Assembly (NCBI RefSeq): GCF_037392515.1
Contig: NC_090295.1
Coordinates: 22,546,501 to 22,610,500, forward strand
Source of the DNA: Haliotis asinina
Lineage: Eukaryota > Mollusca > Gastropoda > Lepetellida > Haliotidae
DNA: 64,000 nucleotides
Reading direction: 5' to 3'
The position numbers were made by a program, and so were the translations under genes. Positions 30,977 to 40,969 of the stretch are shown here, piece by piece; the first letter of the stretch is position 1, and the number at the start of each line of letters is the position of its first letter. Under the pieces are notes generated by a model. That model was given only the letters and a program-made list of their open reading frames with translations. It did not search any database and had not been told where the DNA came from.

Positions 30977-31030
30977 CATTTTCATGAACTGGGTGGTTTG
31001 GTCTTCAAGCTTAAAAGCACTTTATATGAA

Positions 31031-31108
31031 GTGAGTGAGTGAGTGAGGTTAGTTGTACGCCGCTTTTAGCAATATTCCAGCAGTATAACGGCCGGGGACA
31101 GCAGAACT
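31031..31108 (-). repeat. SINE family B fragment
   Basis: GTGAGTGA start, 'gtacgccgcttttagcaatattccagcagtat', then breaks off after 'ggggacagcag'. Confidence 0.85.
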
Positions 31109-31532
31109 TATATGAAGTGTACATAGGTATATGTAACAGTGTCGTGGCAAAAAAGATTATGTTTTATGAAAACAGATCGTATGGCGCATACTGTCAGAAG
31201 ATTAGGATCAGAATGGCTGTGTATGTTGATAGCATCTACATGTAGTCGGGATCGAAAGTGGTGTGGTTTGTTTTGAGAATTATAGTTTTTAATATGATTT
31301 GCTTAATCAAAACTACTAGTTTCAATTATAAACTGATGTACTGATTTTAAGATATCGGATTGCGTTTGTGGGTTCATAAGATTGTTTTTAATGAAAAGCC
31401 ATTGGTGTAATACATTTACAGTGTGGTAAAAGAGGGATTTTCGGTTTCTGTTACTCGTCAATACTTACATGTACTGATGATAGTTGCAGCTCTTATGTAT
31501 TCCGGTTGCGGTGTTGGGTGCTTCGGGTGGTT

Positions 31533-31533
31533 C

Positions 31534-31565
<32 letters not shown>

Positions 31566-31575
31566 AGTCCATCAG
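31533..31575. repeat. (CAGT)n microsatellite
   Basis: TCAGTCAG run with a few substitutions, directly before the LTR-like element. Confidence 0.9.
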
Positions 31576-32092
31576 TTCGTCTGTTGTGGGTCATTGCCAC
31601 ATGTTTTAGCTATCCAGTTGAGCGTATACTAGGAGCGCTCTGATTGGAGAGGTATATCAGTATTGCTTTCGTCATTCGGGTAGTCACTCGGACCGGGTAT
31701 ATAAGCGCTGTAGCGCCTGTCAGTGCGTGACGACCAGTAGCTGGTTGGAGGAGAGAGCTCCCCGCTTCGTACGTTCTGTATCAGAACGAAACCCTTTTCC
31801 CACCCCTCATATCATGTTTGTTTAACAAAAAACGTCGCAGTTAAGTCCAAACAGAGTGAATGGATTCATTTCTGCCGGCGTGGTGGCTCCACGCACTCCG
31901 TTTCATATATAAAACGGTAGAGGAAGTAGGAGAGTAAAAGTCGAATGTACAGTCCGATCTTGTTGGGTTTTTGCGGGAGGAATTTATGCACTTTTTTAAC
32001 ACGGTGCATTGCAAGTATTACGTGATTTAGTCGAGTTGGCATGAGAGTAAGACATTTCGTAGGCTTCATTTGTGGTTTACCCCCTTTGTTAC

Positions 32093-32232
32093 ATTGTAGC
32101 AGTTAGATGTTTACTGCAGAACCTAGTCGAGGTAGCATCAGTTGTGACACAGTTTGTAGCAGTCGTGAGTTGTTTTCCCACTTTGAATTGTAGCGGTTAG
32201 ATGTTTACTGCAGAATCTAGTCGAGGTAGCAT
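32093..32232. repeat. 46-bp direct repeat, two copies
   Basis: 32093-32138 and 32187-32232 share 'attgtagc-gttagatgttt' and 'actgcagaa-ctagtcgagg', offset 94 bp. Confidence 0.9.
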
Positions 32233-32340
32233 TTGCGAGATGTTGATGCATGTTGCTGTTTTGTAGCATTCAAGTTGGCACCAGATGTAATTCTGGAATA
32301 TTATTTGTGAGACATTGTGGCATATTTTGGCCAAATCTCG

Positions 32341-32428
32341 CGTTCTCGCGATCTCGCATTCTCGCACTTTTGGCTTTTTAGGCTTGCTTCCAAAGGTCGA
32401 GATCGCGAGAATGCGAGATCACGAGAAT
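32341..32428. repeat. inverted repeat built of TCTCGC motifs
   Basis: Arms of about 25 bp (32341-32366 and 32404-32428) pair almost fully; each is itself a near-repeat of 'ttctcgcgatctcgca'. The loop is about 37 bp. Confidence 0.85.
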
Positions 32429-32584
32429 GTCCCTTACAGTATTCCATAAGTGAGTGACGTTTTCGTGCAACTCGTAATGCAAAGCTTTAACGTTCCTATA
32501 AGTGCGAGTATCTATACTGTGTTATTATAATAAATATTCCTTGTTAAAGCTATATTGTGTTCACTTGTCCTTCACCCCGCAACA

Positions 32585-34168
32585 AAGAGTGGAAAGAACC
32601 TGGGTCAGGAGTACGAGCTTGGCCTTTACAGTTTCCATATGACACCTTTCAAAAAACACAACGCAAAGTCCATTGATGGCCAGACTCGTCCTATTACAAT
32701 AGCTTCAAATCTGGAACCTACAGAGAAGAAATGATGTGCGACGGATATCTCCATGTTGAAGCAGAGCATGTCAGGTAATTCAATTATTAGTGAAAGCGCT
32801 CAACTAGGCTTGAGGTATTGACGCTGGATACAATGAATGTATGTATACTTTTCATACAAGCTACGTTACGGTCAACGGAAAAGGGGCTGACCAGCTGGAG
32901 AAATTATATTGTGCACGTGAAGAAGAAGAAGAAGAAGAAGAAGAAGAAGAAGAAAATTGTTTATTATCCGGCCCCAAGTTGTTGACGCGAAACAGTAATT
33001 GCTCGGTCTGAATCACTGCGCTTGGGGAACCAATCATGAGGATCAGACTGGCTCACACTGATTGACTTTTCACGACAAATCGAGTTGAAATGTTGGTGAC
33101 CGAACTGACCTAAGGAAACCAGCGAAATGTCCTGCAAAAAATATAATCAGACAAATCCGAAACATCGGTTTCGGGCAGCTTGCTGAATGCAATTTTTCAC
33201 CAATCTCCGTTTCCTGCACCTCGGTATTCAGTCATTCGTGACCAGCTCGTGTTGTTCCGGCAAAAAACGAAAGTGGCGAGGGGTGACGAATATTATTCGG
33301 CTTGTCCCGGAATAACACGAGTGGGTCACGAGTGATTGAACACAGGTCAGATGCTCAGTTCACAAAACTTTTCACACCGCCGGAGGAAAGCAAAGGTTAC
33401 ATTTCATCAAAACCAGTTCCACTCCTCTAAGATGACTACGGGCCAGATGTCAAGGTGATTATATATGAACCAGTAACTGACCGTTCACAGGAGTAGCAAG
33501 CCAACTTTTTTCGTGGGAGCCCGATAGAGAGGTAGTATCGAGGGCTTGCCCAACCTTTTTAACAACAATCAGGGTGTGAGCCCGAGCTTTATGTTTTGGT
33601 AGCTACGCCCCTGGTTCAGAATTTACGGTTTGGGGGAAATATGATGTGTAATGCCGGCTTCCAAAGCTAAGCCGAATGTAGTTGTACAGATCGCCAACAG
33701 GCGCGTTGAATGCCATATTGTGGACGTAGTTGATAGTCCTCATTATATGTAGAAGTTGGTTAGCTTTTATTCAGCCTCTCTAGTTTCAGCTATACTGGCG
33801 AAAACTAACAATGAAAACCCTGTTGTCCCGTTGTTACTGTTACGTGGCAGGATAACTTCAGACATATAGAATTGTTTGTTCTTTGACGTCGTTTGACAAC
33901 GACAGCAAAATCGAACGAGGTATTTCTTTTGATGACAGGTGAATCGAAGCCATCAGGGTTCGTTTGACGACAGATGACTGAAATAAAAAGACAGCATTAG
34001 CGTTTTTCCCTTCTTTTATGTATAATTTATTTGTATTTTCTCTTGTATACACCTGAATATGTTGTTGCTAGCTTTAGTAGGTGAGGCTTATGTTTTCAGT
34101 TATTGTATGGCCTCTGGTACAGCCACGTGATCTTTTGTTAAGGATGTTAGTACATCTGCATCTACATA
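32585..34168. other. region upstream of the thioesterase-like gene
   Basis: Holds an AAG microsatellite (32920-32954) and a 32-bp-arm inverted repeat (33229-33260 with 33307-33338). A tiny ATG exon with a phase-2 donor at 33433-33455 is an alternative first exon for the thioesterase-like gene, weaker than 34169. Confidence 0.45.
32920..32954. repeat. (AAG)n microsatellite
   Basis: About eleven GAA triplets. Confidence 0.95.
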
Positions 34169-35805
34169 ATGGTAGTCGAACAACAATGGTCTGGCGGCAG
34201 CTTGAGACAATTAGTCAAGCAGCGTGGCCAGCCACTGTCCCAGTGTCACGTCTCGGTTAATGACCAGATGCAAGCTTTAACGAGCAGGTATGTCCAGTGG
34301 ACAGTGTCAAGTGTTTCAAATAAGTGGCAGGACAACCTGCATATCTTGCTGATTGGATGTGTATTGGTGGTAGGCCCACTTGGTTCAATCTGTTTCCATC
34401 GAAACAGGTGTTCGGGTTCGTTTTCTTATCAACATTGTTAAGGAATGGGAAATAATGTTTTTGCCCCAATGTATAACACTGAAACTTGGGAATCAGTATT
34501 TATCTGGAGTGTAGTGACATTTACCGACGCTAGAGGAAGTTTCACTACGGTGAGTTACGGGGGACGCCGGAAATGGGCTTCAGACATTGTACCTGTTTCA
34601 GGGATTGAACCCGGGTCTTTGACGTGACGAGCGAATGCTTAACCCGCTAGACTACCCTACCGCCCCATTTTCACTGGGCTGCGAAAGTTGTGCTCTGTTT
34701 TAAATACTGTCTCTGTTTTCAGAATTATTAAGCAGCTTGGGTATGAGAGAATAATCAAGGCGCCCAACTGTGGTAGAGTTATCGTTCCTGGACTTGCATA
34801 TACCGACTTCCATGGAAACGGTGAGTGATTCCGGATTGTATCTGCGTGCGTGCATGTGTGCGTGCGCGTGTGCGTGTGCGTGCGAACGCTTACGAACATG
34901 CGTGAATTCGTACATGCAGGCGCTAGCGGGAGAGTTTGTATCGCTCTGTATGCCTTCCATGTCCGTGTATTTGCGTGGTTGATTGAGACAAACAAACAAA
35001 CAAGCCAAAAGAATACAGGGAAAGTGCTATCAATTGTCCCTTCATATTCGCAGCATCTCCGCGTCCATGGAACGTGATGGACATCATTGACTCAACCCAG
35101 ATCTGTCTCATAAACCCAACAGACGGCGGGGAATCGTTTCTCGGCCTTAACCAGCTCTTCGGTGAAACTGATTCGTTTATGGTGACTGCAAAAATGGACT
35201 TGAGCGAACAACTTCACGACGAAGCTGTTGTGAAGGCTCCACTATGTACCGACACCACCGTTAGCCACGTAGGCAAAAGCACCATCGTCATGGACTCAGT
35301 GATGACATCCGGCTCAGTTCCACTGGTCAAATATCGAAGTAATTCAATAATCCTCGACCGAAACAGTAAAAAGCCTGTCGAGATTCCCCAGCAATGGAAG
35401 AGTACATACGGTCACTTGTGCACAGGCGAGCCAATGAAATTCAGTGCTCTTGAGAGGCCATCTGACAAAACACGTGTGAGCAATGTGTTTGCAGGGCAAG
35501 TGTCTTACAGTGACATAGATGCAAACCGTCATGTTCATTTTTCCAATTACTTAAAATATTGCTGTGAAGGTTTAGTCAAAGGTCAGACAACCCAGTCCAC
35601 CATAGCGTTCCAACCGTTAAAACTAAAATCCGCTTTCATGTGGTACAGACAAGAATGCAATTTTGGAGACGCCATTCAACTTGACTTTTGGGAACACGAA
35701 ACAAAGCCAGGCGCCATATGTGTCGACATGTTGAAAAATGGGGAAAGCGTTTTTCAGTGTGTACTTGAGCTGTACACTGCAAGTCCTATCAACAGTTCGC
35801 TGTGA
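34169..35805 (+). CDS. hotdog-fold acyl thioesterase-like protein, three exons
   Basis: Exons 34169-34287, 34723-34820 and 35054-35805 join in phase (2, then 1) into 322 residues. Donors are CAG/GTATGT and ACG/GTGAGT; acceptors are TTTTCAG and ATTCGCAG. Exons 2 and 3 fit tightly (AACG/ + /CATCT makes Gly-Asn-Ala-Ser). The first exon is less sure, as it has no recognisable similarity. The key motif is SDIDANRHVHFSNYLKY (Asp228, Asn230, His232), the Asp-x-Asn-x-His signature of 4-hydroxybenzoyl-CoA/acyl-ACP type thioesterases. An earlier segment (VGKSTIVMDSVM...VKYRSNSIIL) may be a first hotdog repeat, and the length suits a double hotdog. Family enzymes cleave acyl-CoA or acyl-ACP thioesters; substrate and location are unknown. 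It lies between two dioxygenase paralogues. An AATAAA follows at 35912. Confidence 0.75.
34549..34666 (-). repeat. SINE family B copy, tail missing
   Basis: 'gggacgccggaaatgggcttcagacattgtacc', reversed B box 'gggattgaacccgggtc', end 'ctagactaccctaccgcccc'. It lies in intron 1 of the thioesterase-like gene. Confidence 0.9.
34847..34885. repeat. (GTGC)n/(GTGTGC)n alternating tract
   Basis: Alternating purine-pyrimidine run in intron 2 of the thioesterase-like gene. Confidence 0.85.
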
Positions 35806-36229
35806 AAAACCCAGTCAAAGTAAACTACGCTTCAGTATCACACGAAGACTAACAGTCTCTCATATGAACAGACGAACATGTGGACAGATGAACAGGAAAA
35901 AGTTCACAGTAAATAAATAAAATGAAATGAAAAGGAGCCCTGAGACTTTAGGGTTGCCACATATTTGACAGACTGTATATATTATGCGTTACACTGCTAC
36001 TGTGAGGTTACTGAGACTGTGCGAAAACCAGGACCTAGCTTTTTTTGAACAAAATGTTATTGCGTGGATAAATACAGACACGTTCTGTAATAATCCATTC
36101 TCTTTCCACAGAGTTTACTTGTCATATCCTCGTAGTAAGATAAGTCAAGTAACCTCTGTGGGAAGAGAATGGTAATCGTCGTGCATGTTTCACAACTTTA
36201 CACCCAAAGAGACAGGCTCGACTGGCCTG

Positions 36230-36318
36230 GGTGAGTGAATATGATTTTACAAAGCTTCCAGCAATATTCAAACAATGTCTCGGCAGTGGACACCAGAAAT
36301 CGGCTTCACACGGGAATA
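36230..36318 (-). repeat. SINE family B fragment
   Basis: 'atgattttacaaagcttccagcaatattc' and 'agtggacaccagaaatcggcttcacac', breaking off where an inverted copy begins. Confidence 0.8.
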
Positions 36319-36319
36319 A

Positions 36320-36384
36320 GTACTGACTGCTGATATTGCTGGAATATTGCTGAAAGCGGCGTAAAACCCAACCCACTCACTATA
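36320..36384 (+). repeat. SINE family B tail, inverted to its neighbour
   Basis: 'gatattgctggaatattgctgaaagcggcgtaaaac' with 'ccactcac' end; head to head with 36230-36318. Confidence 0.8.
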
Positions 36385-36639
36385 AGGGCCGATTATTGCC
36401 TCTGGTTGTTTCTGTGTGGAAGAGTGTTTGCTAGGTGAATTTGTAGGCGTGTGTCTTTCTCTCTTATGTACCGGTTATAACAGAATAAATCTATCGTATT
36501 CATGTATTTAGTTGTATGGGGTTTTTTTTGACAAATCTATGCGTTTCAGAGATTTCTGTCAGCCTTTTGCAATAAAGTATTCAGCCCAAGAGACAGTTTT
36601 CATTTAATTCGATGGTAAATTGAACACACATGCACTTCT

Positions 36640-37755
36640 AATAAATGCTTGACCATAACGTTACCGGACATCTAATACACAATTGACCTTAAATAGACAC
36701 GGACGTCCAATGCACAGCCTATACACGCTAAAAAGTGTTAACTACACTTGGCATCTAATAATTTATTGACCATAACGTTACCGGACATCTAATACACAAT
36801 TGACTTTAAATAGACACGGACGTCCAATGCACAGCCTATACACACTAAAAAGTGTTAACTACACTTGGCATCTAATAATTTATTGACCGTTACGTTACCG
36901 GTCATTTAATACGCTCTGGGCCTTAAAGAGATTTATACACCGGGCCTTAACTATATACACTTGGCTTCTAATATAATACTGGACCTTAAATTTACATAAT
37001 AAATACCCTTAAAGACACTTGGATTCTTACACACACTAAACCATATTAAGATAAGCTAAGATAAAACTTTAATATACCAGAGGAAATTCTTTTTGTATAA
37101 AAAGAAATTATACACCAGGCTTTAACTCCATTTGGCTTCCAAAAAGTACTGGACCTTAATGTAACTGGGCATATAATACACCACGGGACTTCTCATACAC
37201 ACTAAACCACATTATCCACCGGACCTTTGCTACACTTGGCTTCTAAAAGTGAGTGAGTGGAGTTTTATGCCGCATTCAGCACTGTTCCAGCTGTATGGCG
37301 ACGGTCTGTAAATAATCGAGTCCAGCGATCAACAGCATGAGCATCGATCTGCGCAACTGGGAATCGATAACATGTGTCAACCAAGTCAGCGAGCCTGACC
37401 ACCCGATCCCGTTAGTCGCCTCTTACAAGCATAGTCGTCTTTTATGTCAACCATGGGTTGCTGAAGGCCTATTCTATCCCGGACCTAATAAATGCTGGAC
37501 CTTAATGCTACCGTGCATTTAATACACCCTGAGCCATAAAGTTACCTGGCTCCTCATACACACTAGACCATATTATACACCGGGCCTTAAATGCATTCGG
37601 CTTCTCATAAATACTGCACCTTAATGCCACCGCACATCTAAAATACACTATGGGCCTGTGGCTTCTCATACACACTAAACTATATCATACACCGGGCCTT
37701 TTACGACACTCAACTTCCAATAAATGCTGGACCTTAGTGTTACACTTTGGGCCTT
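36640..37755. repeat. degenerate minisatellite, split by a SINE
   Basis: Two near-identical 117-bp units (from 36654 and 36771) begin 'cataacgttaccggacatct'. Shorter, more worn relatives follow, built of 'ggaccttaa', 'taatacac', 'acttggcttcta' and 'cacactaaacca' modules, to about 37755. A SINE A copy (37250-37487) interrupts the module 'cttctaa/taaatgctgg'. Confidence 0.9.
37250..37487 (-). repeat. SINE family A copy inserted in the minisatellite
   Basis: Complete from 'gtgagtgagtggagttttatgccgc' to 'gctgaaggcctattctatcccggacc'. It splits an array module, so it is younger than the array. Confidence 0.93.
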
Positions 37756-37782
37756 TGACGCTTGTCTTTTTCAATACAGAAA

Positions 37783-37936
37783 CTGGTCGCTTTTAGCAGT
37801 ATTACAGCGATATCACGGTGGGGACACCAGAAATGGCTTCACACGTTGCACCCACCTGTGGCACTGATCCTTGACCTTCGGTGTCCATGTGACGAGCGGA
37901 CGCTTTAATTAACGGTTAGGTTATTACACCGCCCCT
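37783..37936 (-). repeat. SINE family B copy
   Basis: 'cgcttttagcagtattacagcgatatcacggtggggacacc' to 'ttattacaccgcccc'. Confidence 0.88.
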
Positions 37937-39195
37937 TTCTGTCTCATATCTAATTCCTGGTGCATTTGGTTATTTGAAGCAAAGTGTAATACTCACAAAG
38001 AACCGTGCAGAGGGAATCATACACACATTCAAAGGCATGTAAGTTCTGTTCTCAAATTATTTTGCTCATACATATTTCATCACATTTTCTTAATTGTTTA
38101 ACTCGTGTGAACACCATTGTCAGGCTATTCCGAAGCGCCATTTCGAACAAACGGTGTGCCATGAAACTTAAGCTGTGGTCTAAGTGTCATTGCTTCGGCG
38201 CACTGTTGTTTGTTTCTCATCGTGTTCAGGGTTGATAAACTCACTCTTGTTACTAAAGAATTTTAATTACAGACAGTTCAGTAATAGGAAGAAGTAAAAA
38301 CGAAAGAGTTCCTTGATCGATGGTATTTGTGAAGAAAGAATTTACGTCGATATTCTGAAATTCTAACAAGGAAAGACTGACACAATTTACAGCCCAAAAT
38401 TCCAAATAAGCGATGTTAAACATTAGTTATAACAACAATGTATAATTAGACTGGTCAGTCGGATAATCGGGCACTATTACTGAAAAACGCAGCAAACGTG
38501 ATTAGGGCTTCCTCGGTACCTTGTGAAATAGACTGAAAGAAACACTGAATAGACTGATTGAAAGAAAGATACGTTTTTGACATGTGACTACATGTACATG
38601 TATATGATAAATACATTTCACGGTTTACTTTTACATTGCAGACGATAATTCGATCGACTTCTCGTCTTTTGTTTGAAGACACTTACACTGGTGCAAAATT
38701 ATTAACATTATTAACATTATTAACATTTATAGAATTGATAGAAAGTGCATGCTTCACTCGGTTATTTGGGTTTAAAAGATGACTAGATAATATCGCAAAC
38801 GTGGTACACAAAATAAATGACTTGTATGTATGCTCCTTTTGACGGTGGATGGGTAATTCCTCATAACAGTTTGGGGGCACTTTTCGTATCACCTAACATT
38901 GGCTTTCGTTCTTCACATGCAATAAATATTTTTTGGGGTTGATAAATATGAGATGCACACATTGTAACCATATGGGAATTCGAACTCGCGTTTAAATTGT
39001 TTGTAACGCTAGGTCTGTCTTTAACATCGTCGAAGGAAAATATTTTTCTCTCAGATATATCTTTTTGTCTCAGCAGATTACTAAACGATAATGATTCATC
39101 CTCAGGAACTGTTGTCATAACACCTTAAGCAAAGCCTATTGGCCGCCATCATTATTCGACGCTGTCATTATTGACAAGCTGTCTGTAGCTATGTG
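37937..39195. other. region upstream of the membrane-anchored dioxygenase
   Basis: No repeat or gene recognised apart from a 9-bp ATTATTAAC tandem at 38698-38727 and a weak SINE B-like stretch near 38940-38990. Confidence 0.45.
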
Positions 39196-39199
39196 GAAG

Positions 39200-39234
39200 T
39201 CACGTGACTATCACATGACCGTATACTATATATA
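39200..39234 (+). promoter_or_regulatory. E-boxes and TATA box of the membrane-anchored dioxygenase
   Basis: TCACGTGA (39200-39207) is a perfect palindromic E-box of the type bound by USF/MITF/TFE proteins. TCACATGA follows at 39211-39218, then TATATATA (39227-39234). A strong exon donor lies about 95 bp downstream. Confidence 0.55.
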
Positions 39235-39257
39235 ACCACACAGTACTTATGCATGAA

Positions 39258-39328
39258 CACAACGTTAGCGATTAACATTCGCTAGGTCGGTGGTTTGACA
39301 GTGTAGTGATATAATTTTCTACTACAAG
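39258..39328 (+). other. probable 5'-UTR exon of the membrane-anchored dioxygenase
   Basis: Ends TACTACAAG/GTAAGGCG (donor at 39329). It can pair with the acceptor CCCTTCAG at 40947-40948, giving a 1620-bp intron. This is the same layout as the paralogue, whose leader also ends in ACAAG/GTAAG. The start is estimated from the TATA box. Confidence 0.55.
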
Positions 39329-39613
39329 GTAAGGCGTGATATATATATAATGAACAACACTGTAGTTTCATGTTATTTCACTGAAAACTGTCAGGGTTTA
39401 CATAAATATATATTCCAGCTCACAGCGAGGGGTGGTAATGGTTATACAATAATGCATAAATATACTCAGGGGTCGGTATAGCTATGGGTGGGAGTGGGGT
39501 TGGGGGTGTCACTTAGTAACCCATCGCCCATATGACGACTCATCATGTTTGGTGCACCTTGTAAACATTTGGCTATTTCTTGATGATTGTTGCACTCAAG
39601 TCATATTCAAGGA

Positions 39614-39678
39614 GTGAGTGAGTTGTGTTTCACGTCCTTTTAAGGAATCTTCCAGCAATATCACGACGGGGACACGGA
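39614..39678 (-). repeat. SINE family B fragment
   Basis: 'gtgagtgagttgtgtttcacgtccttttaagg' and 'cagcaatatcacgacggggacac', cut short 20 bp before a family A copy. Confidence 0.85.
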
Positions 39679-39700
39679 TCGTTTACGACCGACTGGATAT

Positions 39701-39975
39701 AGTGAGTGAGTGAGTGAGTGAGGTTTTACGCCGCACTCAGCAATATTCCACCCCTATGGCGGCGATCTGTAAATAATCGAGTCTGGACCAGACAATCCAG
39801 TGATCAACAACATGAGCATCGATCTGGGCAATTGGGAACCGATGACATGTGTCAACCAAGTCGGCGAGCCTGACCACCCGATCCCGTTAGTCGCCTCTTA
39901 CGACAAGCATAGCCATAGTTTAAGGCAAGCATGGGTTGCTGAAGGCCCATTCTACCCCGGACCTTAACGGGTCCC
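39701..39975 (-). repeat. SINE family A, best-preserved copy
   Basis: Full length from the GTGA run through 'gcaatattcca', 'aataatcgagtctggaccag', 'catgagcatcgatctg', 'gttagtcgcctcttacgac' to 'ccggaccttaacgggtcc'. A useful reference for the family in this window. Confidence 0.95.
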
Positions 39976-40052
39976 GACTGGAAATAACTGAACCTGGGTC
40001 AGGCAAACCAGACGTTCACAAAGCACAGTAAAATCGCAGAACTTGACAACTG

Positions 40053-40155
40053 GGGCCCCGTTTCATAAAGTATCGTAGCGCTACGACTGCCGTACCTCTT
40101 ACAATGTACAGACTTACGAGAGTCTTAGACCTACAACAGCTTTCTGAAACGGGCC
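40053..40155. mobile_element. palindromic MITE, relative of 7046-7158
   Basis: Arms start GGCCCCGTTTCATAAAG and meet around 'atcgtagcgctacgac'; the right arm is the diverged inverse. It shares the GGGCCC end and the TAGCGCTAC block with the element at 7046. Confidence 0.75.
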
Positions 40156-40159
40156 TGGA

Positions 40160-40350
40160 TGGCCCTGTGATGTGACAAGGTGAAAGATTATTACACAGGT
40201 GTAAGAAATGTTTCAGTAATATCACGGCGGGTAATCGAACTTGATTCTTGCTGACATCAGAGTTTGTACCCATATGGTTAATCAAACAGGGGTCCGGGTT
40301 TTCGGGAAAACTCTTCAACCACAAGACTATCACACTTGGGCTGTGACGGG
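40160..40350 (-). repeat. worn SINE family B copy
   Basis: 'gtttcagtaatatcacggcggg', 'gtacccatatgg', 'ggggtccgggttttcggg', 'caaccacaagactatcacac'. Confidence 0.6.
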
Positions 40351-40546
40351 TAACGCGACTATCCGGGACTGATCGGTTGGACCGGGGTACCTGTCTCAAT
40401 ACCCGTTCCTGTTATGATCATGTGATTGATAAATTAAACAATGTACTTTGGTTTTCTATCATGGCATCTTTGAAGAGCACTTAGAAGTGGAATGCATAAG
40501 ACAAGCAAGGTTTTTGGATGTCAATTTCTTTACTGTGAATAACATG

Positions 40547-40616
40547 ACGTTTCTGAGCGCATGCTTGCTCCTTCATCAGGTACTGATGAAGAACCATGCA
40601 TGCGCTCAGAAATGTT
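40547..40616. repeat. 33-bp-arm foldback
   Basis: 'acgtttctgagcgcatgc' and 'ccttcatcag' face their reverse complements across 4 bp, with a short mismatch in the middle of each arm. Lies in the 5'-UTR intron. Confidence 0.85.
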
Positions 40617-40969
40617 GACAAAAATCATAAATCTTGCTTTTCTTACTCCTTCATCATTAAAAGCTTGTATTGTCTTTGAGGATTTAGACATTATTTAGAG
40701 ACACCTATTTTGAATATAGCACATGATTAAGATATTTTTAAAAAAAGGAAATCACAGATCGGGTACATTGTATACAAATAGAATAGGGTAACAGGAGGCG
40801 GGGCAACCGGGTAGAAAATTTGGACCCCTCCCAGACCTATATCATGCTGTAACAAGTAATGAGGACCGATTCTATTGCCAATTATAACTACTGCTCCTGG
40901 TCATAATCTTGTAATACCGATATGACAGTGCATTCTCATTCCCTTCAGGGCATCCAGTGAGACTGAAAA

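Larger units (their letters stand above)
28660..31581. other. gap between the soluble dioxygenase promoter and the LTR-like element
   Basis: Contains four SINE copies and low-complexity tracts; no gene recognised. Confidence 0.5.
31582..32584 (+). mobile_element. possible solo LTR (fossil), family unknown
   Basis: About 1 kb that begins TGTTGTGGG and ends CCCCGCAACA, a short inverted end pair as LTRs have. A TATA box (TATATAAG, 31698-31705) lies in the first 120 bp and AATAAA (32529-32534) about 50 bp before the end. No gag, pol or env coding sequence adjoins it, so it would be a solo LTR. No target duplication is evident, which lowers confidence. Inside are two 46-bp direct repeats and a 25-bp-arm hairpin. 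Confidence 0.35.
35926..36640. other. short gap with an inverted SINE pair
   Basis: Only the SINE B pieces at 36230-36384 are recognisable. Confidence 0.5.

Noticed and set aside
30663-31042. Several long open frames, Phe/Cys/Val-rich or Lys/Thr/Pro-rich
   Set aside because: They are translations of the low-complexity A/C tract and its complement.
33433-33455. Alternative first exon of the thioesterase-like gene
   Set aside because: The phase fits, but the donor (AG/GTGATT) is weak and the exon is only seven codons; the exon at 34169 has a better donor.
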